A DNA stretch of 64,000 bases, from positions 62,001 to 126,000 of the forward strand of contig JAUJEA010000012.1 of assembly GCA_030442035.1 (NCBI GenBank), in the 5' to 3' direction. A program made the translations under genes and the position numbers. Below, in pieces: positions 24,474 to 33,835 of the stretch. How positions within the stretch are numbered: position 1 is the stretch's first letter; every line of letters begins with the position of its first letter. This DNA comes from Splendidivirga corallicola. GTDB lineage: Bacteria; Bacteroidota; Bacteroidia; Cytophagales; Cyclobacteriaceae. The notes beneath the pieces are model-generated. The model was not told the DNA's origin. It was given only the letters and a program-made list of their open reading frames with translations, and made no database searches.

Positions 24474-25553
24474 CTATTTCTTCTTTTGCAGTTCACCGGA
24501 GGATTTGGTTTTTAATGGTATACAAACAGTATACGACTCATCCTTGAACTTAGCAGTTAATAATAATATTTCAGGGACACTATTTTCTACATAGACAAAT
24601 GGTCGTTCCATGCGCACTGGTTCGAGCACCGTCCCATCTTCCATATCTAAGCTTTTAGTGGTAACAACTTCATCTTTGGCCTTTTCCCAAATTGTCCCGT
24701 CGATCGAGGTAATCAAACCGATATAAGAATGGGCATGAAACACACCGTAAAACCGATTCCGATCGCTATCGTACCAAATGGACATGTCCTCCGTATCCAT
24801 ATAATCTATTACCGCTTTGGGCTGCATTTTAAATGGGCCTAACGGAGAATCGGAAATAGCCACCGCCTGATTGCGAATAAATCGCGTCTCATTGGGCTTG
24901 TCCCCTTTTACAACCAAATAGTACTTCCCGTCCATGTTCCTGGCTATTGCCGGGTTTACGGTGAGGGTGGTAATGGGACCAGATGGCTCGATCAAAGGGA
25001 GGTCTAATCGCTCCCAGGGCCCATTAATGGAATTTGACACCGCAACACCTGTGCGTTGGTTGGGACGCAGTATTTTCCAGTTGGGATGACTATAGCCAAC
25101 TTGCGAGGTCTCTTCCAGTTCCTTTTCGGTGTAATCCTTATCGCCCATGTTGGTGGATATATAATATAGGTAAAACTTGCCGTCAAAAAACTTTATTTTT
25201 GGATTATGGGCCGTAATGGCGTCCCAATAGCCTTTACCATGACCCTTAAGTTCTGTGCGAAGGTATTCCCATGGACCCTTAGGGCTTGATGAAGTGGCAT
25301 GGGCAATTTCTGAATGGGTCAACCAACCATAAAAGGTGTGTTTCTTTTTCCAACGGGAATAGAATAGATGGTAAATCCCTTCATTATCCTTATAAATGGA
25401 ACCTCCCCAATTGAAATAGTCCGTAGTTTTAACAATATTGTCTGGATTCAATAACGGAATCTTATCGCTGATTTTTAGGTTATCCGGTTTACTTTGTGCG
25501 TGTAAAATCTGACCAATAATAGTCATCAAGAAAAAAAAGTATACTATTTTCAT
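24474..25553 (-). CDS. Exported five-bladed beta-propeller glycosidase (GH43/GH117-like, sucrase-like)
   Basis: 359 residues. Signal peptide MKIVYFFFLMTIIGQILHAQ. The catalytic domain spans almost the whole protein, with repeated blades typical for clan GH-F and related propellers: YKDNEGIYHLFYSRWKKK, WLTHSEIAHATSSSPKGPWE, HNPKIKFFDGKFYLYYIS, NPAIARNMDGKYYLVVKGD and EDMSIWYDSDRNRFYGVFHA. Putative acidic catalytic residues are present (WDAITAHN, MDTEDMSIW, LEPVRMERP). Members degrade plant- or alga-derived oligosaccharides; I cannot choose the substrate. No SusCD pair is next to it. Confidence 0.75.
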   Translation of the reverse strand: MKIVYFFFLMTIIGQILHAQSKPDNLKISDKIPLLNPDNIVKTTDYFNWGGSIYKDNEGIYHLFYSRWKKKHTFYGWLTHSEIAHATSSSPKGPWEYLRTELKGHGKGYWDAITAHNPKIKFFDGKFYLYYISTNMGDKDYTEKELEETSQVGYSHPNWKILRPNQRTGVAVSNSINGPWERLDLPLIEPSGPITTLTVNPAIARNMDGKYYLVVKGDKPNETRFIRNQAVAISDSPLGPFKMQPKAVIDYMDTEDMSIWYDSDRNRFYGVFHAHSYIGLITSIDGTIWEKAKDEVVTTKSLDMEDGTVLEPVRMERPFVYVENSVPEILLLTAKFKDESYTVCIPLKTKSSGELQKKK

Positions 25554-26057
25554 AAACAGGTATTCGTTTTATAATTGGTTTGTTATTTATGTCCTTTTAT
25601 CATGAACCATTCAATTAAATTGAGTCTCCGGAGTCCCACGCAAATCTGTTTCCTTAATACTTCTTTTCATACTAAAGCTCCATTAAATATTGTGATACTT
25701 AAAGTTACAATACTTTTTATAAACTAAACAATTCAGGCAACCACATTGTCAATTGTGGAATATAGGTTATCAAAAAACAGGACTATGATCATCGCCGGAA
25801 ACAATGGAATCAAAAGAATAACACCTAATAAATTCCTGTATCAATACCGAAATGATACTAACTTTAAAATCAGTATTTATCAAGAAAAAAATAAATGAAA
25901 ACGGTCAACCTTATTTAGGGATGTACATTCATTCATAATTCATAACTCATAACTCATAATTACCATCCCTTATCTCAATTTGTAACGGGACTGCAAAATC
26001 ATAGAGGGACTGAAACCTGAGACCTGACACCCGAAAGCTTTACAATATTTTCTTTTA
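25554..26057. other. Gene-free stretch
   Basis: No gene seen. 25922-25970 has repeated ATTCATAATTCATAACTCAT units of the genome-wide AT-rich repeat type. Confidence 0.4.
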
Positions 26058-26834
26058 CTAAACCTCCTGCATTTGACGGATTTGTTTTAGCAGCATCTTT
26101 TTGGGTGTAAGCGGGATCATAGAAACCATTATTTTTTGTGCAAAAGTTAAACCTGAAACGACATCCAGTTTACTTTTTAACATGGCCTTGTATCCGTCTT
26201 CTGCAACACTACGGGCAGAAACTGCTTTTTGGAACATCTCCGTCTTGTGCATATCAGCAGTTTGAGCAAATTCCGTTTCCGTAGCTCCCGGCATTAATGT
26301 GGTCACACTAATATTTGTGTCATGTAGCTCCTCAGCTAAGGCATTACCAAAGAAAGTGGCATAAGCTTTAGTTGCATAATACACGGCTTGCAATGGTCCT
26401 GGCATATAGGAAGCGGTAGAGGAGGTGTTTAGTATTTTGCCACTATTGCGTTTGACCATTTCCGGTAAAAACAGGTAAGTCATTTCCGACAGCGCGATCA
26501 TGTTTAACTGCATCATCTGATATTGCCTTTCCCAGGGTAATTCATGAAATTTTCCCCTTAGTCCAAATCCCGCATTGTTGATCAGGTAATCAACCTGAAC
26601 TCCCGCAGTTTTTACTTCATCGTAAATTTCTTTTGCTGCTCCCGGGACACTAAGGTCTTTGGCTATGGTCATCACATCAACTGAATGTTTTGTTTCGATC
26701 TCATTTTTTAGCGCTGCCAATTTTTCGGCTCTTCTTGCTACAATGATCAAATCGCCACCCTTTTCTGCGTGAATAAAAGCAAGTTCTTTACCTATTCCGC
26801 TACTTGCTCCTGTAATTAATGCTGTATTTTTCAT
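26058..26834 (-). CDS. Short-chain dehydrogenase/reductase (SDR)
   Basis: 258 residues, standard length. Classical SDR marks: TGASSGIGKELAF for cofactor binding near the N-terminus, NNAGFG, catalytic Ser in NTSSTASYMPGP, and YYATKAYATF carrying Tyr and Lys. The VVARRAEKL pattern after the first helix suggests NADP(H) preference. Substrate unknown. It is oriented like the AraC gene upstream (26994-27947) with a terminator between, so they are separate transcripts. Confidence 0.9.
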   Translation of the reverse strand: MKNTALITGASSGIGKELAFIHAEKGGDLIIVARRAEKLAALKNEIETKHSVDVMTIAKDLSVPGAAKEIYDEVKTAGVQVDYLINNAGFGLRGKFHELPWERQYQMMQLNMIALSEMTYLFLPEMVKRNSGKILNTSSTASYMPGPLQAVYYATKAYATFFGNALAEELHDTNISVTTLMPGATETEFAQTADMHKTEMFQKAVSARSVAEDGYKAMLKSKLDVVSGLTFAQKIMVSMIPLTPKKMLLKQIRQMQEV

Positions 26835-26940
26835 GGCTTAAATTCTTATAATATTTGTTAATAACCTTTATCCAAAGTTGGACATTAATAAACAAGATCT
26901 TTAACACCGATCGCTGAAAGAAAAACACAAATCACAGGAT

Positions 26941-26970
26941 ATAAAAAAAGGAAGCTGGATGGCTTCCTTT
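26941..26970 (-). terminator. Rho-independent terminator of the AraC gene (minus strand)
   Basis: On the minus strand AAAGGAAGC CATCCA GCTTCCTTT is followed by TTTTAT. Nine-base perfect stem, 24 bases after the AraC stop. Confidence 0.85.
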
Positions 26971-26993
26971 CTGTTTGTAACCAAATAGTTTTT

Positions 26994-27947
26994 TTAGTTC
27001 AAATCCCGATATTTCTGGGGAGATAAGCCGGTTTTGATTTTGAACAAACGGCTGAAGTAATGAGGATAATTAAACCCCAATGAATAAGCAATTTCAGACA
27101 CGGAATCCTCGGTGCCAAGTAGCATATTTTTGGCTTTTTCAACCAAAAAATCATTGATATGATCTTTTGCACTTCTACCGGTTTCCTTCTTTAACAAATC
27201 GCTCAAGTAGGTAGGGGAAAGATTTACTTTATCCGCAATAAAATGAAGGGAAGGAGGTCCGTATTCAGTCAGCTGACCTGATTTGTAATAATCTTTCAGG
27301 ATGCTTTCAACTTGTGTTACCACGTCTTTGTTTTTTGCGGTGCGTGTATTGAACTGTCGCTCATAGAACCTTGAACAATAGTTCAGCAATAGCTCGAGGC
27401 TTGAAACAATGACGCGCTGACTGTGGTTATCAATTCGTTCGTTATATTCTTCCCTGATCTTCTCAACACAATCGTTTAATGTCTGCTTCTCTTTATCAGA
27501 TAAATGGAGCGCCTCATGCACATCATAAGAAAAGAAAGAGTAGTTCTCAATATTTTCACCCAAAGGAGTGGTCCGGATCAGATCGGGATGAAAGAAAAGC
27601 ATCCACCCGCTTTCTTTATCAAACTCTTTCTCGGAGGTTGCATAGGAAACCTGATTGGGCCCATGAAAAGCCAGGACCCCTTCTGCAAAGTCATAGTGGT
27701 TTCTTCCATACCTAATGCCGCAATCGGCGCTTTTCAAACCGATATAATACATGTTGGTAGCCGTCTTTACATTGATCATGTCCTTGGTAATCTTGAGTCT
27801 GGAAACATCAATGACACTGATCAATGGATGTTTGGGCTTTTCGAACCCTAACATTTCGTGCAGTTGTGTGATGGACTTTATTCTGATAATCTCGTCTTTC
27901 ATATATCGTTGTTTCATCCGATCAACAAAGATTTGAAAAATTTTCAA
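26994..27947 (-). CDS. AraC family transcriptional regulator
   Basis: 317 residues. The N-terminal 200 residues are a sensor with cupin-like character (GVLAFHGPNQVSYATSEKEF, GWMLFFHPDLIRTTPLGENI); the C-terminal 100 residues are the double helix-turn-helix (FIADKVNLSPTYLSDLLKKE and VSEIAYSLGFNYPHYFSRLF, ending TGLSPQKYR). Such regulators often control the adjacent oxidoreductase, here the SDR downstream. The start MKIFQIFVDRMKQ gives full length. Confidence 0.9.
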   Translation of the reverse strand: MKIFQIFVDRMKQRYMKDEIIRIKSITQLHEMLGFEKPKHPLISVIDVSRLKITKDMINVKTATNMYYIGLKSADCGIRYGRNHYDFAEGVLAFHGPNQVSYATSEKEFDKESGWMLFFHPDLIRTTPLGENIENYSFFSYDVHEALHLSDKEKQTLNDCVEKIREEYNERIDNHSQRVIVSSLELLLNYCSRFYERQFNTRTAKNKDVVTQVESILKDYYKSGQLTEYGPPSLHFIADKVNLSPTYLSDLLKKETGRSAKDHINDFLVEKAKNMLLGTEDSVSEIAYSLGFNYPHYFSRLFKIKTGLSPQKYRDLN

Positions 27948-28175
27948 CTGTCAATAGCACGAATTCCCTATGGTATAACACATTTCACAGATTGAATGGT
28001 CCAATCAGATCCATGAAATAATTGGATGTATCTTAATTAAGATTTGTGATGATTTACAAAATCTATTTACCAATGCAAAATCTTAATCACACGGATTGTC
28101 AATAATTTACGACAATGGGCAGAAATAAGGGGTAAAGAATAACAAAAATTGTCACGGGGTTAATAAGGAAGTGGT

Positions 28176-28814
28176 TTATTTCTTCATTGCTTTGTATTTA
28201 TCATGCAACCCCTCTCCATTCAGAATCTTTGGTACAGCTTTTTCAATTCTTGCTATTCTGGTCTTTGATTGTTTAGGTTGTGAAAAATAAATGATATAAC
28301 CCCTTTGTCGTCCAGGGGTTAACGCTTCAAATGCAGTTCTCAAGTACGGGTCTTCTTCAAATTTCTCTTCCAATTCTTCAGGAATAGGTTCCGGCTTCTT
28401 TTTGAAATTTACCTTCAAGCCAGATTTCTCTACTTCGATGGCTTCAAAAATATAGGCTCTTATATCATCTTTTATGTCTTTTACCTGTTCAATATTGGTA
28501 AACTTAAACAATCGAGCTGCCTGGGAATTTTCTCCTGGTTTATCTAACAAACTTTTGTTGTCACTTAGTAAAGAGCCCTTGAAAAAGCTGATGCAACAAT
28601 AGTCTCTAAGGGCGCTTATCATGAGCACATTTTTATTTTGAAAGGTGTAGCAAGGGGCTCCCCATTTACACTCTTCAGTCAAACCACATTCGAGAACTAT
28701 GGTTCTAAACAATTCCAATTCCGGAATCCACCTGTGAACTTTACAATCGGGGGTTGCTCCAAGCGGACACCTTCCACAACCTTCGATCAAATAATTGTCA
28801 ACTGTTTTATTCAT
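28176..28814 (-). CDS. YdeI/OmpD-associated family protein (DUF1801 + OmdA)
   Basis: 212 residues. N-terminal DUF1801-like domain (LTEECKWGAPCYTFQNKNVL, CCISFFKGSLL) and C-terminal OmdA block (LEEKFEEDPYLRTAFEALTP, GRQRGYIIYFSQPKQSKTRI, ARIEKAVPKILNG). The family is cytoplasmic; a role in envelope or peptide stress has been proposed for relatives but is not established. Near the start, a Cys-containing segment (GCGRCPLGATPDC) is an extra feature. Probably independent of the SRPBCC gene 60 bases upstream, though both are on the same strand and may be co-transcribed. Confidence 0.85.
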   Translation of the reverse strand: MNKTVDNYLIEGCGRCPLGATPDCKVHRWIPELELFRTIVLECGLTEECKWGAPCYTFQNKNVLMISALRDYCCISFFKGSLLSDNKSLLDKPGENSQAARLFKFTNIEQVKDIKDDIRAYIFEAIEVEKSGLKVNFKKKPEPIPEELEEKFEEDPYLRTAFEALTPGRQRGYIIYFSQPKQSKTRIARIEKAVPKILNGEGLHDKYKAMKK

Positions 28815-28874
28815 TTGCTTTTCCTGGCTATCAATAAATCAAGAAGATACCCGCTCATGAACTCCGGAAGTAAA

Positions 28875-29285
28875 TCAATTAGATTCAACGTATTTCTTAA
28901 AATTGTCTAGTATCGCTTGCCACCCCTGACGTTGCCTTTCTAAGGGGTTCTGATTTTCTGCCTCAAAGGATTCAAGAACTTGCGTTGCGCCATCCTTTTC
29001 ATTGAATTTTATGGATACTTTTCTACCGTCATCTAAGGTATATTCCAGCAAAGCTTCTGATTGAATATTGGTAAAGGTTCCTGCATAATCAAAAGCCATA
29101 CTTCCATCTCTGGCAGCCATATGATACTTCAGTTTTCCTCCAACCTTTAAATCATGCTCCGCCGATGGACAATGCCAATCAGGAGTTGCAAAATTCCAAT
29201 TTGTAATGTGTTCAGGAGTTGTCCAAAACACCCATACCTTTTGTATGCCCTGATTTACTGTGCTTTCTATGGTTACTGTATTCAT
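28875..29285 (-). CDS. SRPBCC/AHSA1 domain protein
   Basis: 136 residues. START-like fold of the AHSA1/polyketide-cyclase type: VWVFWTTPEHITNWNFATPD, WHCPSAEHDLKVGGKLKYHM, and the C-terminal RQRQGWQAILDNFKKYVES. These small cytoplasmic proteins bind hydrophobic ligands; in Bacteroidota they are common and mostly of unknown role. Followed on the same strand by the YdeI-like gene. Confidence 0.88.
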   Translation of the reverse strand: MNTVTIESTVNQGIQKVWVFWTTPEHITNWNFATPDWHCPSAEHDLKVGGKLKYHMAARDGSMAFDYAGTFTNIQSEALLEYTLDDGRKVSIKFNEKDGATQVLESFEAENQNPLERQRQGWQAILDNFKKYVESN

Positions 29286-29738
29286 ATTTCTATTTATTTA
29301 TGTTTATACAAGTTATTTCATAGTGCATTATTTTTTATAATGTACCATTAAATGCTTCCATAGACAATTATGCAAGTATTTAATTACGGAAATTTTGATG
29401 CAATTTTATGACCAAGGGTCCTCTTGTTCACACAATCTTGTAGCTTTTGTAGGATCATCAGTTATTTCCAAATACACCAGAAAATTCTTGAAGAGCTGGG
29501 GGAGAATGTCAAACTAGCACGGAGATTTCCCATACAAGTCAAGCAAGACAGCTATGAACATTATGGTGTAATTTGATACGAGCAGGGGAACCATACAAGT
29601 GAAGCATTTCTCGACATGTTAGAACAGCACAAAGATTGATAATTCGGGTAACTTTGATTGTTTGGTTAAATAAATGAAAGTAGCTATATGTCAGTTCAGG
29701 ATAATAAATGAAGTAGATGACTCGATCTGTTTTGCAGA
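29286..29738. other. Gene-free stretch with possible antitoxin-gene relic
   Basis: No complete gene. Between 29465 and 29526 the + strand can be read as HQKILEELGENVKLARR, which resembles the beginning of XRE/HipB-type antitoxins (LGENIKLAR), but the frame leaves that pattern and stops at about 29573. Very weak evidence. Confidence 0.25.
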
Positions 29739-30260
29739 CTAAAACCCAATATCTCTCATGGCTTTCTTAAATCGGTTTTGTTGTCCACTACCAGGAAAAG
29801 GAATTGCCGATTTATTCAATATACTATACCCCAAGCCTGTCAGAAACTCACAATTAGCCTTAAAGACCGTTGCTCCAACCAATACAATTTTGCTCGTGCT
29901 CTTATACCGCTGAATTCGTTGATGCAATGCTTCCTGTTCTATTCTTAATAACCTTATCTTTTCTCCGTGCCCAACTTCTTTCGCAATTGATTTAAGAGAA
30001 CTGTCTTCTAAAAAACATCCTGCTTCACGAAACCTGTGCAAAAGTTCCTCTTTCATGGCTCGGATCTGCTTTGTTTCAACCTCATTTAATTCAGGGAACA
30101 CTGCTCTTATCACGTGTAGAAATAATGAATCCCCGGTTCGTACATCAGGAAAGTAAAAAAATCGATCACTATTTGCCGGTGGCGCTTCAGCGATGAACAG
30201 CATCCTTACTTGTTCTGGACGATATATCTCACGGGCTTCTTCTACTAGATTGCTTATCAT
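29739..30260 (-). CDS. Uracil-DNA-glycosylase-like hypothetical protein
   Basis: 173 residues from ATG 30260 (MISNLVEEAREIYRPEQ); a longer frame from 30314 adds 18 residues without support. VRMLFIAEAPPANSDRFFYF near the N-terminus resembles the motif 1 region of UDG-superfamily proteins, and SKIVLVGATVFKANCEFL plus AIPFPGSGQQNRF resemble the later motifs, but the catalytic residues of true glycosylases are not evident. Function therefore open. Downstream lies mnmE on the same strand. Confidence 0.5.
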   Translation of the reverse strand: MISNLVEEAREIYRPEQVRMLFIAEAPPANSDRFFYFPDVRTGDSLFLHVIRAVFPELNEVETKQIRAMKEELLHRFREAGCFLEDSSLKSIAKEVGHGEKIRLLRIEQEALHQRIQRYKSTSKIVLVGATVFKANCEFLTGLGYSILNKSAIPFPGSGQQNRFKKAMRDIGF

Positions 30261-30384
30261 TTTACTTTGTTTTACCTCAATTATAGCAAATAGACTCTGT
30301 TTAAAAAGAAACAAAAAAGGCTTTTAGCGTGTATTTAAGACCTTTTTCAGATTTGACTATGGTCGGTTTTGATGGCTGGGAGGG

Positions 30385-31764
30385 TTATTTCCCAATACAA
30401 AACTTACTGAAAATATTCCCTAACAAATCATCCGTAGTGATCTCGCCGGTAATCTCCCCGAGATGATGTAGCGCCTGGCGGATGTCCAATGCCAGGAAAT
30501 CATTGGTGATGCTGTTGTCTATCCCAGTGATGACGTCATTGAGGGCGTTTTGAGTTTGGAGCAGACTTTCGTAGTGGCGTAGGTTGGTCACAATGGTGTC
30601 ACCTGTTTTGAAGGTGTCCAGGTTAACAGCCTCTATGATCTTTGCTTTGAGTGTTTCCAGGTTTTCTTTGTTGAGGGCCGATAGGAGGGTAAGGTTAAAA
30701 TCTTTTGCCTTTTCCAGCATGGTGGCAGTGGCTTTGTCGATTTTGTTACCCACCGCAATAAAAGGAATTCCCAGGTTTTCCAATTGATTGATCTCTTTGC
30801 CAATCTCCATCGGATCGGTATTGCTGAGGTCGAACATATAAATGATCAGGGAAGCCTGCTTCATCTTTTCATGTGTGCGTTCTACCCCAATGGCTTCGAT
30901 CTTATCCTTTGTTTCGCGCAGACCGGCAGTATCAATAAAGCGGAAACTAATGCCTTCTATATTGATCTCATCCTCAATGAAATCCCGGGTAGTTCCTGGG
31001 ATATCTGATACAATAGCCTTTTCTTCATTAAGCAGCGCGTTTAGTAGTGTTGATTTGCCTGCATTGGGTTTACCGGCGATTACGGTAGGTACACCGTTTT
31101 TGATCACATTGCCCAAATTAAAGCTTTTGATCAGGGCTGTGATGACCTGGAGGAGATTATTAACGAGTTGTTTTAGATCATCCCTGCTGGCAAATTCTAC
31201 ATCTTCCTCTGAGAAATCCAGTTCCAGCTCTATCATGGAAGCAAAATGAATGAGCTCTTCCCGGAGTTTCTTGATCTCATTAGAAAAACCACCACGCATT
31301 TGGTTAAGTGCAGCATGGTGTGCGGCTTCCGAATCAGCAGCAATGAGATCTGCTACTGCTTCGGCTTGAGCCAGGTCAAACTGTCCGTGTATGAAAGCGC
31401 GCTTGGTGAATTCACCCGGTTTAGCCAGACGGGCGCCTTTTTTCACCAGTAATTGTATGATTTGCCTGACAATGTAATTGGAACCATGGCAGGAAATTTC
31501 TACTACATTTTCCTTGGTGAAAGAGTTGGGGGCTATGAACAGGGATACCACTACTTCATCAATGATCTTGTCTTCATCCCGAATAGTACCAAAATGCAGC
31601 GTGTGGGATGGCTGCTTGGTCAGATCCTTACTTTTAAATACCTGATTACAAATCTGAAAAGCTTCCTTACCGGAAAGCCGTATCACGGCGATAGCGCCAA
31701 CGCCCTGCGCTGTGGCCAGTGCCACAATGGTGTCCTCATTCGATGCAAAATGTTCTGCCCTCAA
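30385..31764 (-). CDS. mnmE: tRNA modification GTPase MnmE
   Basis: 459 residues, normal length. MnmE with MnmG installs the carboxymethylaminomethyl group at U34 of certain tRNAs. N-terminal TrmE domain ([36 protein letters not shown]), G domain inside the helical domain with G1 [12 protein letters not shown]3 DTAGLRET and G4 GNKIDKA, and the C-terminal FCIGK whose Cys is conserved. The start is a TTG (no in-frame ATG just upstream); it gives a short leader [10 protein letters not shown] before the conserved DTIVALAT. Confidence 0.95.
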   Translation of the reverse strand: MRAEHFASNEDTIVALATAQGVGAIAVIRLSGKEAFQICNQVFKSKDLTKQPSHTLHFGTIRDEDKIIDEVVVSLFIAPNSFTKENVVEISCHGSNYIVRQIIQLLVKKGARLAKPGEFTKRAFIHGQFDLAQAEAVADLIAADSEAAHHAALNQMRGGFSNEIKKLREELIHFASMIELELDFSEEDVEFASRDDLKQLVNNLLQVITALIKSFNLGNVIKNGVPTVIAGKPNAGKSTLLNALLNEEKAIVSDIPGTTRDFIEDEINIEGISFRFIDTAGLRETKDKIEAIGVERTHEKMKQASLIIYMFDLSNTDPMEIGKEINQLENLGIPFIAVGNKIDKATATMLEKAKDFNLTLLSALNKENLETLKAKIIEAVNLDTFKTGDTIVTNLRHYESLLQTQNALNDVITGIDNSITNDFLALDIRQALHHLGEITGEITTDDLLGNIFSKFCIGK

Positions 31765-31799
31765 GGTTGTTTGTTTGGTTTTGGTTCAAAGATAGGGGG

Positions 31800-31835
31800 C
31801 AATTGACAATTAACAATTAGCAATTAACAATTAAT
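31800..31835. repeat. AATTAACAATT-type repeat
   Basis: Successive units CAATTGACAATTAACAATTA GCAATTAACAATTAAT in the spacer between mnmE and the thioredoxin-like gene. Confidence 0.4.
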
Positions 31836-31927
31836 GTGGGTTGATTGAGTGGAGGGATTAAAATAAAAAATATGTTAATGGGGTGATTAACTAATAAACC
31901 AATTTCCCATTAACAGATCATTGAATT

Positions 31928-32413
31928 TTATTTTCTTGCTTGTGGTTTGTATTCTTTGAATTGCTTGAGCATTTTCTGGAATTGTTTGGGAGTTTGATAC
32001 CCTGGAACAGGATAGGGGGTCTCAAAATTTTCGTCGACCAGGACAATAGTAGGGTAGCCGCTTACACGCATTTTCCTGGCCAATTGCTGTTCTGTCATTT
32101 CCTCACCGTTGTATTTTATTTTCTTTTTGCTCTCAGCATTTAGTTTAACTGCATAATAATTTTCATTGACATATTTGGCTACTTCCGCATTTTCAAAGGT
32201 TGTTTTATCCATTCTTTTGCACCATCCGCACCAGTCGGTATAAACATCAATGAATATCTTTCTTGGATTTTCCTTTGCCAGCTTCTGAGCTTCTTCAATA
32301 TTCAGCCACTCAATCTTGTCTTCTTCGACACGGTCAGATTCCATCACAGCACTCGTCAGCAAAACGACCAAAAAACAGGCGGCTATGGAGAAGGTTAAGT
32401 TGTTTTTAAACAT
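31928..32413 (-). CDS. Exported thioredoxin-like protein
   Basis: 161 residues. Signal peptide (NLTFSIAACFLVVLLTSAVM); thioredoxin fold with YTDWCGWCKRMDKTTFEN, so the CxxC is CGWC, and the cis-Pro strand VSGYPTIVLVDENF. This group (DUF255/SoxW-like) reduces or isomerises disulfides outside the cytoplasm. It begins 42 bases after the stop of the metal permease, so it may be read from the metal-uptake operon. Confidence 0.85.
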   Translation of the reverse strand: MFKNNLTFSIAACFLVVLLTSAVMESDRVEEDKIEWLNIEEAQKLAKENPRKIFIDVYTDWCGWCKRMDKTTFENAEVAKYVNENYYAVKLNAESKKKIKYNGEEMTEQQLARKMRVSGYPTIVLVDENFETPYPVPGYQTPKQFQKMLKQFKEYKPQARK

Positions 32414-32455
32414 GAATCGAATCTTTTGTTATTCACTTGTACAACGCAAATCGAT

Positions 32456-33361
32456 TTAAAAAGATTTACTCAATGTACCATTTTGCTCCTTATTTCTCCA
32501 GGATTTGGTTAAAATTCCCTCCTTGGGAGAGAAAAGGAAGGCTAAAGCAAATAGTAGACCGGCAATGGTAGACATGGCTCCGGCAATGGATCCATCCAGC
32601 CAAACTGCCAGGTAGTAACCACTTATTGAAGTAATAATCCCAAGAACTGTGGTGATCAAAAGCATGAATTTAAAGTTCTCGGTGAGTAGGTACGCAGTTG
32701 CCGGTGGCGCAATTAAGAGTGCTACAACCAAAATAGCACCCACAGATTCGAAAGAGGCAACCGTTGTCAATGAAACAGCGCCCATCAATAAATAATGCCA
32801 CAATGCTGTTGAAATACCGATGCATACAGCATAATCCGGATCAAAAGTAGTGGCTAATAACTCTTTATACCCTATAATAATAAATGTGACCACGATGATC
32901 AGGACAATTCCGCTAATATAAACAGCCCTTGGCCCCATTACCTCACCACTATCCAATATCCATAAATCAATCGGTACGTAAGCGATCTCTCCATACAATA
33001 CACACTCCTGGTCCAAATCAATCTGCCCTGCAAACAATGAAATAAGAATGACACCCAAAGCAAAGAGCCAGGTAAACGTCACACCAATGGAAGCATCAGT
33101 TTGCAGATTCCCTTTGCGGTGAAAAAACTCAATCAAAAAAGTGGTGAAGACACCTATAATGCCGGCGCCTATTAACATCGTAAAGCTATCCCGAACGCCG
33201 GTCAACAGCAAAGCAAACACAATCCCGGGCAACACCGCATGAGAAATGGCATCACCCACCATGGCCATTTTCCGCAACACCAAATAACACCCCAACAACC
33301 CACAGGAAATGGACACCAAACAACCAGTAAGTATAATCCAGAAAGCGTTCATTTTATTCAA
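32456..33361 (-). CDS. Metal (Mn/Zn) ABC transporter permease, second subunit
   Basis: 301 residues with about eight membrane helices, ABC-3 (ZnuB/MntB) type. Conserved segments: MAMVGDAISHAVLPGIVFA near the N-terminus and VASFESVGAILVVALLIAPP in the later part. It pairs with the other permease (33836-35128) and the ATPase to move Mn2+, Zn2+ or Fe2+ inward. A small four-helix gene separates it from the rest of the operon. Confidence 0.9.
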   Translation of the reverse strand: MNKMNAFWIILTGCLVSISCGLLGCYLVLRKMAMVGDAISHAVLPGIVFALLLTGVRDSFTMLIGAGIIGVFTTFLIEFFHRKGNLQTDASIGVTFTWLFALGVILISLFAGQIDLDQECVLYGEIAYVPIDLWILDSGEVMGPRAVYISGIVLIIVVTFIIIGYKELLATTFDPDYAVCIGISTALWHYLLMGAVSLTTVASFESVGAILVVALLIAPPATAYLLTENFKFMLLITTVLGIITSISGYYLAVWLDGSIAGAMSTIAGLLFALAFLFSPKEGILTKSWRNKEQNGTLSKSF

Positions 33362-33408
33362 TTAATAATTAGTAATGAATAATGAGTAATAATTTTTCTT
33401 GAGCATGA

Positions 33409-33768
33409 TTAAGCTGTTTGTGTTTTTGATGTTTTGATAATGGAATACAATAATCTAAGAAGTTCGTCGCAATCTTTATAGATAGATTGAAAAGCTCTTG
33501 GATTTATATACTGAGTATCTTTTAACAATCTTAACCAGTAGCTAGTTTCTCTTGCTTCTTTATAGGCAATAGCCAATTTGGAGGCAAAATCTTTCTTGGT
33601 ATGACCACCAATAGCCTCTTCGACATTTGCACCGATGGAAGTACCTGATCGAAGCACTTGCTTTGATAGAATAAATTCTTTCTTTTCGTTAGATAAATGT
33701 TGATACATCTTAATAACTCTTAATGCAAAATCATAAGATTTCTCCAATACTAAATTTCTTCTTTCCAT
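33409..33768 (-). CDS. Four-helix-bundle protein (S23 / 23S rRNA intervening-sequence type)
   Basis: 119 residues. Family marks: LEKSYDFALRVIKMYQHL, VLRSGTSIGANVEEAIGG, DFASKLAIAYKEARETSYWL. These proteins form pentameric four-helix bundles; some are encoded in 23S rRNA intervening sequences, most have no known role. It breaks up an otherwise tight metal-transport operon and is flanked on both sides by AT-rich repeats in inverted orientation (33357-33400 and 33808-33846), so it looks like a recent insertion. Confidence 0.88.
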   Translation of the reverse strand: MERRNLVLEKSYDFALRVIKMYQHLSNEKKEFILSKQVLRSGTSIGANVEEAIGGHTKKDFASKLAIAYKEARETSYWLRLLKDTQYINPRAFQSIYKDCDELLRLLYSIIKTSKTQTA

Positions 33769-33835
33769 AAGTTTTTGGTTTACTTAGTAATCTATGTTTT
33801 GAGATCCTTTATTATTCATTACTCATTGTTAATTA

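Noticed and set aside
31453-31806. 117-residue + strand frame over mnmE
   Set aside because: Antisense to the strongly conserved mnmE; no homology features.
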